A stretch of DNA of 64,000 nucleotides from Spisula solida (lineage: Eukaryota > Mollusca > Bivalvia > Venerida > Mactridae): assembly GCA_947247005.1 (NCBI GenBank), contig OX365945.1:10608501-10672500 (forward strand), given 5' to 3'. Below are positions 36,601 to 48,600 of the stretch, piece after piece. Position 1 is the first letter of the stretch, and every line of letters begins with the position of its first letter. Position numbers and translations under genes: made by a program. The notes below the pieces were generated by a model. It searched no databases, was not told where the DNA came from, and saw only the letters and a list, made by a program, of their open reading frames with translations.

Positions 36601-39600
36601 ACTTATTACATAGAGAACCCTCTCTGTTGGGAGACATCAACAATCACCAGACAATAAACATAAACCAAGAAAATTTTATCCCAAGGGTTTAAAATAAGAG
36701 AACTGAAAATGGGTATGGTACAATAACTACCATGCAGTTAATGTTTCAACCCTAGAAAAAAAGTTCAGAGTGCGCAATAATAAATGTAATCCAGGCAGAG
36801 AAGAAATAAAATTAGAAGCTTTCTTAATATGCACTTCTATAAGAAAAGCTCCTTGAGTCACATGTGTTGCCTGACGACATGAACATTTGTCATGGAAAAC
36901 TATCCAGTATTGGGCTACATATCCGACTCACAAGAGTTCTCTAGTCATCTGAACTAAAAACGACAAAGTTATGCTCTGGACAAAAAAATGTCCTGATAAA
37001 ACCAATCAAGAGGGAATCTTTTAAACACTACACAAGGTAGAGTTATGATTCTTGCACACTGCATACCAATTTTGGAGTCATTCATACTTATGGTGAGAAA
37101 GTTAAGCCCCGGACAAGAAATGCTTATAAAATCAATCAAAGGGAAATAATTCAAAAATGGCCTAAGGTAGCGTTATGGTTCTTGTGTACTGCACTTGGAC
37201 TTTTTGTAAGAAACATGCATACCAATTTCAAGTCATTCAACCTAATGGTGACAAAGTTATCCTCTGGACAAGAAATGCTCTAATTAAATCAATCAAAAGG
37301 AAACGATGCAAGGCAGAGTTATGGTTCTTAGGACACCACTGCCGCCACAGCTGCCGACGTCAAAGTAACAACTATATGTCTCCTTTCCAGGCGACACAAA
37401 AAATAACATGAGTCAACAGTGAAAAAATAATTTAGTAAATAAACTGAAGACTGAAAGTGTGAAATAAGAAATTCCTGAAATGTACTTCTATAAAATCTAA
37501 CCAGTCAACTAGGGAACAATGATTTAGTAACCAAATTGAAGGCTGAAAGCTATGTATTTTATCTGTTTATTAGGAGTAAAATTATTATTAATAATTGTGG
37601 CAGGTTCATTTTCATAAACTTCTTAGATAAAGTAGACCAAAAATTAACCTAGACCACATAATCAATATCTGCAACATTGTTTACCTCTGAAATACATCAC
37701 AAATGGTTTTCCGTACAATATATAAATTCCTAAAATTCATGTCACAATGCAGTTTCCATATTATATCCATAACATTTAATGCCCAAGAAATGAGAGCAAT
37801 TTTACAGTAAAAGCAGAAGTTTTTCTCTCAGCCCTCAAAATCACAAGACCTAGTCCCAATCTCCCAAAGCATCTCAATCTGAGCTAAATCTTATCTCAAA
37901 TTTTTTTAAAGTTAAATTCCATAGAAAGCTGGACTCGCAAAACAGAAACAATATTCTGAGTTTATTACAGTAAAATTTCAAGAGCTTCAACTTTAAATAT
38001 ACCTCTGATTTGAATAATATGTTAATTTGAGCATAGATTTCTACTTTAGGACACTCCGAGAGATCGGGCTTGATCACTGTTCAAAAACAGACAAATAAAT
38101 GAAACCAAAAGGATCATAATGAATGTAAAAGATATGTAAAGAAGACAAAGGATATTTAATATAGCACAAGTTACCTCCTCATCATCCAGACCATCCATGA
38201 TGTCATCTTCAGCTTCAGGAATTTGTAACAATGGTTTGTCAGTGTTAGGGAACATATACTCCCATCTGGTACAATCACCTAGATCATAGCTTAGATTCTG
38301 TGGAATATAATATACATATACTGTAATATGGTAACACTATTACTGTACATAAGTGGTTATATCATACAGTCTAGTCATTCATACTTGTACCAAGTCCCTG
38401 TGGAATATAATATACATATACTGTAATATGGTAACACTATTACTGTACATAAGTGGTTATATTATACAGTCTAGTCATTCATACTGGTACCAAGTCCCTG
38501 TGGAATATAATATACATATACTGTAATATGGTAACACTATTACTGTACATAAGTGGTTATATTATACAGTCTAGTCATTCATACTAGTACCAAGTCCCTG
38601 TGGAATATAATATACATATACTGTAATATGGTAACACTATTACTGTACATAAGTGGTTATATTATACAGTCTAGTCATTCATACTTGTACCAAGTCCCTG
38701 TGGAATATAATATACATATACTGTAATATGGTAACACTATTACTGTACATAAGTGGTTATATTATACAGTCTAGTCATTCATACTAGTACCAAGTCCCTG
38801 TGGAATATAATATACATATACTGTACTATGGTAACACTATAACTGTACATAAGTCTAGTATGTCGTATTAGTATCACATCAAGGGATACATCAATGTAAC
38901 CATACTATACCAACTCTTACACAGCCCGCCCAGTTAGTACAGTGGATTGAGCCCTCACTGGTCACCATAAGCAGTTCTATAAATGAAAGTATAGTAAAAC
39001 TTCTGCTTGTAACCCAGCAATGTGGGTTTGACGACTTGGTCGGGCAGATTTATGTTTATATGTACCATATTGGCTATGGCCAGGTCGGGCAGACTTATGT
39101 TTATATGTACCATATTGGCTATGGCAAGGTCGGGCAGACTTATGTTTATATGTACCATATTGGCTATGGCAAGGTCGGGCAGACTTATGTTTATATGTAC
39201 CATATTGGCTATGGCCAGGTGGGGCAGATTTATGTTTATATGTACCATATTGGCTATGGCAAGGTCGGGCAGATTTATGTTTATATGTACCATATTGGCT
39301 ATGGCAAGGTCGGGCAGATTTATGTTTATATGTACCATATTGGCTATGGCCAGGTGGGGCAGATTTATGTTTATATGTACCATATTGGCTATGGCCAGGT
39401 CGGGCAGATTTATGTTTATATGTACCATATTGGCTATGGCAAGGTCGGGCAGATTTATGTTTATATGTACCATATTGGCTATGGCAAGGTCGGGCAGATT
39501 TATGTTTATATGTACCATATTGGCTATGGCAAGGTCGGGCAGACTTATGTTTATATGTACCATATTGGCTATGGCAAGGTCGGGCAGATTTATGTTTATA

Positions 39601-42600
39601 TGTACCATATTGGCTATGGCCAGGTGGGGCAGATTTATGTTTATATGTACCATATTGGCTATGGCCAGGTCGGGCAGATTTATGTTTATATGTACCATAT
39701 TGGCTATGGCCAGGTCGGGCAGATTTATGTTTATATGTACCATATTGGCTATGGCAAGGTCGGGCAGACTTATGTTTATATGTACCATATTGGCTATGGC
39801 AAATTCGGGCAGATTTATGTTTATATGTACCATATTGGCTATGGCCAGGTCGGGCAGATTTATGTTTATATGTACCATATTGGCTATGGCCAGGTCGGGC
39901 AGATTTATGTTTATATGTACCATATTGGCTATGGCCAGGTCGGGCAGATTTATGTTTATATGTACCATATTGGCTATGGCCAGGTCAGGCAGATTTATGT
40001 TTATATGTACCATATTGGCCATGACCATGCCCTACACATGAATAGAAGTTGTCAGTTGCTTGTGAAAGAGCAAGTTTGTACTGGTTGTTGACAATTAATT
40101 CCAGGAAAACAAATAATGACACTTGTACAAAACACAACAAACAAACTCTGTTATTCCCATGCAAGTATAGTCATTGCCTTCCGAGTCATTTAAAAATTCT
40201 CATTATCTTGAGGAAAGTGAACTGTGTATCGAAACAATTTCAAAACACCAAATACACCCACAGCAACTCGTCCATACTCAATAAATGCAATGTTATTCTT
40301 GATATTTGTCCCAAAAAGCTGCACATGAAATATGCACTCATTTAGCTCATCGCTTAACAGAATGAGCTCACTTATCAATATATAGGGTACATGCAGTAAA
40401 GGGTTAAGGACAGGGGAAATGTTTGAACTTTGATGCTGTTACCTTCACTCCTTCGGAACAATCCTGCATGTTAACCCAGTAATTCACATGGTTCCATACA
40501 CTCTCGATACCCAGATAGTTTGTACTATCCACTGGATGGGACAGGCCGGTAAATGGTTCCACAAAGAAACTCTCCGGTACCTCACGTTTACCAGACAATA
40601 TGATGACCCAGGAGTGAATGCGTAAACCAAACAATGGATCCGGTGGGGGTTTCTCTAATTCCTGAAAACAAAAATTTATAGTATAATCAACTAGAGATTG
40701 GTACATGTCCACTCCCAAACACTCTAGGTAATGTGACCTTGATAGGAATATTTTCCTTAGCATCACACCAACATTATTTCATTCATATATAGAGAATTTG
40801 TTCAGCAACTCGGCAATTTCTAACAGAGCAGCAAGCAAGAAAACTATTATCAATGACTTCAGTACTTAGAATATTGTTGCATGTAGTCAAACTGCAACGT
40901 ACATTTCCCAAGGCAGATGTTATAACAACAAGACCACGGGGTCCAACAATGCATGCACTAGTTTTAACTGTAAGATATGTAAGGAATACAAAATTATGAG
41001 AATTTCATCAAGTGAAAACAACTTCAACAAGAGTCTGATACAAGCCAACATACTGGATATAGAATGGCCTCTAGGGACCATGACTGACAAGTCACATTCT
41101 CATCTCAGAGATACAAATTAACAATTAATATGCATACATTTATCAAAAATCTATCCTCAGATGTCAGGATAACTTAATAAAACCGAATTAAATTCTCACT
41201 TTGAAAGTCTAGCTAGCACTTATTCTAAGGTCAAGGCTGAAGTTTCAGTATTAAGAATAGATATCCTATGATCAGAAATCAGTTATTTAAAGGTTAAATT
41301 AATGTAACTGTTTTGTGACCACATTCATACAGACATTAAATGCACAATGTCTAAGAACAGAGAAGATATTCAGAGAAAAACTATCAGAACAGAAATAGTT
41401 ATCAACATTCGGTGTATAATTAGTCAAGGAAGATCTGTTCAAAGGGAAATAACTCATAAAATCTCACATATACAAAACCTCGAGTCCACAACTTCACATG
41501 TTGATTAAAATTCCTGCAAAGTTTCATGACCATATATATAGTAAGAATACATTTGGTGTTAAAAGCAACATATAATATGTTTATGTCTGAACAGCCACCT
41601 GCCAAATATGAAAATTTCTTATTAAGGCCTGTGTTTCTTGTTACTAACAATACAATGTATCTACCGCTTGTCTTTGTTCCTCTTCAGTTCTACGCTTGGC
41701 CTCCTCTGCCTCTTTCTCGGCCTTGGCTTTAGCTAACTGTTTACGTTCAAATTTACTCTGTAAATCTTTTGGTGGTTTTACTGTGTACTTCTTGAGTTCC
41801 TTCTTTTTCTCCTCTTCTTTCAACTACAAATAAAAAAGGAACTTCTGAAATTAAAGGGCCATAACTTTTTTCAAGAAGTGAAGAAAAGAACTGAGGAAAT
41901 ATTTACACATTATTCTCCTTTGCTTCTCTTTACAAAAACAAATGAGAGACCCAAACACTGACCAAATATACTGACTGGTGCTAAGTCAGAGCTCATGCAG
42001 TCAAATTCTAGCTAATCAAAGGGTCAAAAAGTCTAAGTCCATCTGACTGCATATCAAATTTGGCCAAGATAAACTGCTATAGTCAGGAAGAAGAATGCTA
42101 CCAGTTGTGGATGAAGTCTGTTCTATTATTAAAGTCCTGAGTACTGCTTTATCAAAGCACTAATGGAAACCGTAAACTTACGATCAAAATTAAATTCTTT
42201 ATTTATAACTTGTTTACAATTATGAAGTATGGTAAATGGAGCTGCAGTACTAATAATGATTCAGTTACCGAATCTGTCACTCACCTATTTGCAGTAGTAA
42301 AAGAATTATAATGAATTTAAATTTGAGTGTAACTTTAAGGTTTTCGTAAGTGCTTTGATTAAACAGTTTCTTGATGTACCAAAGCAACCTGACAAACCAT
42401 TACATGGAAGAATGAATAGATTGATACTTGATACTTTCCTTGAATTTTAAGTGCAAAAACACATTTTTCTTTATGTCACAAAACATTAAAAGTTCATTGT
42501 TTAGACATGGGGATATCAAAACAACTAGTCACAATTTAAGATTAAAGAAAAATGAGCACCTTGCATTTATATTAAGTTTACAATTTCTGACTTACGCAGA

Positions 42601-45600
42601 GATAAGACATTTCCTTTCACTGGAGAATAAAACCATTAAAATACTTCTTATAAGTATGACTAAAGGTAAAATTATACTAAACTGCAATTTTGTGCAGCAA
42701 TAAGATGGTGAATTTATGGGATTTCAAACAGTTTCTAAGACAACATACACAATTTTCCAATATCTAGGAAAGATTTTCTCTACTTACAAAATTAAGTCAA
42801 CGGTTCAAATAAATATAGTGACAACCTTGCAATAAACAAGCAGCCAGGGAATTGATATGTACCAGTAAGTATGACAAAAGTTATCTCAATACAACAATGT
42901 ATATCGTATTACAAATACAATTATATGACATTCTATAATATACAATGAACAATACTTATGAACCTACATCAGATACATTCAGATATTGGAAGATTATAAG
43001 AATCTGACATGAGCTTCTATGTAGGATAAGGATATCTCATCCGAGAGGTCGGTTTTTAACGAGGGACGAGGCAATACGTCAACATGACGTCATCATAACG
43101 TGACATTTGCGATGCGTTCTTATTCATAACAATCATCGATAATTATGTAAATAAATAGTACGCTGGTAAGTTATGCACAAGAAAATGCTTTCTAAATGGT
43201 ATAGAGCCTGTTGATGTTCGTTTTGTAGGTTTAATATTGTCTGTAACGCTCAAATTTCAAAATAGTCGCTTGTGCGCGCATGTAAGATTGTATTATCTTC
43301 CATTAGCAACGGGCCTTTATCTTCCATTAGCAAAGTCGGAGAAAGTAAAGACAAAAAACTTATAATCAATACAAGGTTAATACAAAGTCATTTTAACTTA
43401 GTTATAGGAAAATGAGTAGATCCTGTTAAATAATTGGCCATTTTTTGTGAAGATCTACAATAATATTGGCAATTAAAATATCTTAATTTATAAAGTTTAG
43501 GTTTATGAGATTTGTTCAGCGTAAACAAATATTGCCCAGGGAATATAAAATAAAGACATATACTTAATCTTTACCAAAATACAAATAAAGAGTACCAAAC
43601 AACAGTTGAATTAACCAACTTATTCTTAGGGGAAATCACAAAATGGGGCAAAACTACACATCTAATGTATTTTCCAAATAGCATTTTCGTTTTAAATCCT
43701 TATTTATGAAACAGTGTCTATATTGATGACAGGCAGATTTTCATAAATAGTTTCATGAACACTAATGCTGAACTGCTGTTATGAACTGTAACACAAACAA
43801 ATAAGAAGTTCAAGATGGCCCTAAATATTGTTCGGCCTATTATCATTACCCTTACAAGAAAGTAGACATGCAGCGACCCTAGAACAGGATCAAAACTATT
43901 TTAGTGTTTGCTCGAGTTTCTCGATCGGATTTGATTTCCGTCGTCTTATCCATGAAAACCTTTTTTCAAAATAATGTGTCTTCACCAAAAAGTAATTTGA
44001 AGCCACCGTACATGTGCAAATAGACCATGCCTCTTAGTGAAGCATGTGCAAGCCAAAACCTGCGGTTCTAACCATGGAATATAAACGGGTGGTATCAGTA
44101 AACCAACAATTTATAAAATGCACGCTTTATTGCAAGACGTCCCGTAATAAATGTTATCGTCCATTTGTCTATTATACACGATTTTCTCTCACAAATTGAT
44201 CATGTGAAGAACAATGTAGAGGCATGTAAACCACGTGTTTCTTGGAGTTTTAACTGTTGTAGGTGGAGCAAACACTATGTCAGTTAGTATTCGTGAAATG
44301 GTTTTCTTCATGGATTTATAACTACTGTCACTCTGTTCCTTTAGGTTAAAATCCTTGAAAAAATTGTTTCACAAAATCAAACCTTTACCTAGAGACTGTG
44401 ATTTTAACCACCACGCCTGGTGAGGCTCATGAGGCAATCATAGAAGAGACTTTAATTCTATACAGAAATCATATGACTATTGAACACAGGTAACATTGAC
44501 CATAGAGGCATAATTCCGATTAGAAGATTTTTGAAATTTCACTTTTAAAATCTTATTTTAGCTCCTTGACCCTGATAAACATTGAAATGAAACCCACTGT
44601 ACAACTTGAACCGAGGAAAATCTGAAGTCAATCTTGTGTAGTTGGTTGAATTCCACAAAGCGGTTCAGGAAATGTGATACAATAAGTTGATTAAGCCAGA
44701 CAGACATCACCACTCATCAGATAAATGAAGAAATCTAACCAATGAGTGAACTTTTAACAAAAACTGATTCATACAATAATACAAACAAAATATCATCATA
44801 CAAGATTTACTCATAGTTTAGTAAATTAAATGAGAAACTCTTATTGACACACATCTGGTCATTTTCTCTTCCAAGAGAAATCATTAAATCATCGTTTGTA
44901 AAGACACTTCATCTTGGAATCAAACTTAAATAGGCTCCATCACATTTAGAACAGCATTTCTCCCGATCATAACTTGAAATAAATTGCTTGTAATGTGAGA
45001 AGCAGTGAGTAAGAAGTCACTGACAGTTCACCTCAAGTTTATTCACCAAATATCACTGAAACATGACAAATTTTAAAGACAATCAGTTACACACTCCTTG
45101 CTCTCGTTTATATGAGAACAATTGGACGATACTAAGTTATTTTATCATGGGATTTTATGCTGTTTTCAAACTGTTTTACTGCCTAAGGCAAATAGTTGAC
45201 ATAAGAAGGACTTCTAGAATTAACAAGAAATAACACTGAATGTGATGAATACCCACAGATACTGCCTGACACAGTCACACAAGCAAAATGATGACATGCA
45301 TGTAGGTTGGGTACTGATACCTCCTGCAAAGCAATCAATACCAAAACTTATCCAACCATTGTGTGTTGACAATAGGCAAAACTAGGCTTGGTACTGATAC
45401 CTCCTGCAAAGCAATCATTACCAAAACTTATCCAACCATTGTGTGTTGACCATAGGCAAAACTAGGCTTGGTAATGATAAGTCGTGTAAAGGTTCATTAA
45501 AATTTAACCAATGGTTACCAAGAAATAGCGCAGACAAAGTTATAAGTGAAAAAAAACAAAGGGCACTAACTCCCTTAAAATTTTATCCGACCAACATGGG

Positions 45601-48600
45601 CGACAATATGCAGAACTAGACATGGCATTGATGAGTTTGTTGAAATCCAACCAATTGTTACAGACAAAAAAGGCGGTGAAATTATGAGCGTAAAAAACAA
45701 AGGACAATAACTCCCTTCAAATGAATCTGACCAACAAGTGCCAACAATATGAAGAATTAGACTTGGTACTGATGAGTCACATAAAGTTTCATTAAAATCA
45801 GACCAATGGTTACAGAAAAATAGCCCGGACAAAATTATAAGTGGAAAAAAAAACAAAGGGCAATAACTCCCTTAAAATTGATCCCACCAACGAGCGCCGA
45901 AGATATGCATTACTAGACTAGGTACTGATGAGCCATACAAATCTCCGACCAATGGTTACAAATTTGCAAAGACCAACCAGCCAACCAACAGATCAACCAA
46001 CCTGAAGCATGATTCCAATATAGCTACCATATACTTGGTATCAGGGGGTATAGTTATCAACCAGTAATAACTTAATTCTTTCGACACTGAAAACCTACGT
46101 ATGCGGAGGACATGTCAGGAGGACATGTCAATGTCAGGTAAGAACAAAACCTGTCCAAGATGGGAATCAAACCCAGGTATTCCTGGTGACAGTTTACAGA
46201 CTGCACTAGCCAGATAGGAATTAATATACTATGTGTAAGTTTACAACTGAAATATGAGACGCATCATGTTCACATGAGAAAAATTTTGACAGCTGAAACT
46301 TGAGCTTTCAGCGGTTAAGTTCATTTTCTCATTCAGTTGTGTGTTGGGCATAGTACTGTGTTATTGTGGTCTGTATTGTTTTTATGTTTTCTGTACTCGG
46401 TTGTTTCAGCTGAGTGCTGCCTTCCCTGTCCAATCTTTTACCATCTTTAACAAAAACATCAAGCACTTTACCTCCTCCTTTTTCTTCAGTAGAGGACAGA
46501 TCTCTCTTGATTCATCAGCCAAACAAACTTCTCTTGTAGCATAACCGCTAACAACATAGGCATCATAGCCAGCACCGATTAACAACGAACATAGCAGAGT
46601 ACTGTATTCAAAACAGTTTCCTTTCTGTCTCTTCAGTATTGTAGTAGGGGATAAAAGTCTGTTGGGCTGTAAATATGAGATGATAGAATTACATTACTGC
46701 AGACACTCACTTAAATATAGCCTCAATAATAAAATATTTTCAAATTTATCAACACTATTTTCAAGTTCATTTTCACAGTGCACTTTCATAAAATTCTTAA
46801 ACCTCACAATTAGAACCAGTCCAATAAGATAACAAGTTGCAAAGGTACCAAAGAATGTCTTAATTATTGAGGTTTATTTGTAATTAATATTACATGGAAT
46901 GTCACACATTTGGATCAGGTGAGTAAGACAAAAACAAAAACACATAATAAATACAAAAATACTTCTTTCAGCAAAATCGTAAATTTGATGGATTATGGTA
47001 AATATTCAGGTTTGCAGAGTAACCAAAGATCTAAAAAAATATTTTTAGATCTTTGTGGAAACTTAAAAGAACAGATACATTATTTTGAAAGTTAGGGTTT
47101 TAATTTGCCAAGTTCTCTATGGCATCTCAGAAAAATAATCTCCATTGAACAATAATGATTTTAACATAAGACTATTCAACACTTATAAATAGATGAAGAA
47201 AATGAAAGGGAAGTTATTCAACATACCAGTTCAAATGGTGGATCAAGTGTTTCGAAGTTTAGATAGTCAGCAACAAATTCTGCAGCACCGTCCCAGTTGT
47301 ATAGTTCCTTGTATTCAAGTTGTGTTGGACGCAGAGTTGTACAAACAAATTTCTGTAGAAAATGAAAGATGTCACATTATGTGTAAATATTTATGGTACT
47401 CGGTATGATATCAAATTACCATATGATATATTAATGAATTTATAAAAATCATACAATAAAATATTACACACTTAATGTACGAATCATAAATGTTTTCACC
47501 CAATGTAGACAAGGGCCTGCTAGGCATATAGGGGACAATACACACAATACATATCATGGAGATACTTTTCCAACATGTGGGATTTCAACATATCCAGAAA
47601 CTTTGAAAAAGTAAACTAGACTTCTTAAATGCCCAGATATTTGCATAATTATCTATGTAGTCATAATACCATGTTGCTACCACGGCAAAAAAGGCGAACA
47701 ACAGCCTTGCCTTACTGAGGAGAAACCTGACAAGCTGTCCTCATCAGATAACGGCACAATGCTATCAGACGCTTGTCAGGCCAATCCTTGAGTATGCGAG
47801 CACTGTCTGGGACACGCGTACAAGGTCCAGTATCAGTCAACCGGAGGCCGTTCAATGGCGGCACGATTTGTCAAAGGGGACTATTGCACCACAAGCAGCA
47901 CTGGCCAGATATTTGCTGACATTGGCTAGAAACCCCATGCTGAATGCCGTTCCAACGCCAAACATATGGACCATTCAAAATTCCAGATGAGGACTTGTTC
48001 CAAACAACATCAATCAACAACTGGGGCCACTCCAGAGTGGGATCTGTACTAAACAGGAAAAAGAATACTAACAAAGATTACCTCACTAAAGCACTCATTC
48101 ACAGGGTTAAGCAAAAGAGGTTTTCTGTCTCGGTATAAATGCACATATTGTCGTCTGAAATTCTCAGCAAACTGAAGCACAAGGTTTTCATTGGGTAAAT
48201 TTTCCTTGTATGAAGAGGGGAATTCTGCTGGATCAAATGTTTCCTTTGGGGTTCTATAAAAAAACCATAATCATAATTTGTAATGTTTGTTTTGTGATAC
48301 TGTTAATACATGACAAGAACGATAATATGACAAGAATTATAATACAGGTATGTTTTTTCTGCCATTGATTTTCTTAAAAGTGGAAAAAAATAATTGGATG
48401 AATGAGCCAAATATCGAAAGAGGCTGGTGCAAATTGATGTAGGATTAGACAGCCACCTGGTTATCTCAGTTAGACATTAACTGCCATGCATTCTTGCCCT
48501 CTGCAGTTAGGCTCTGGACAGCCTGCAGTCTAGCTGACCGTAGTCGGCTTTTTTAACAATATTGTTTTAAGGCCCAACAACATTTCAGTCCTATGGAGAC

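Noticed and set aside
38040..38073. Possible extra DRC7 exon after exon 7
   Set aside because: An acceptor-like TTTTTGAACAG precedes it, but exon 7 joins exon 8 in phase and the text does not resemble the family.
38955..40091. Three overlapping ORFs of 339-357 codons on both strands
   Set aside because: They are a by-product of a 45-bp minisatellite whose unit is divisible by three and lacks stops. The translations are pure repeats and they lie in an intron of DRC7.
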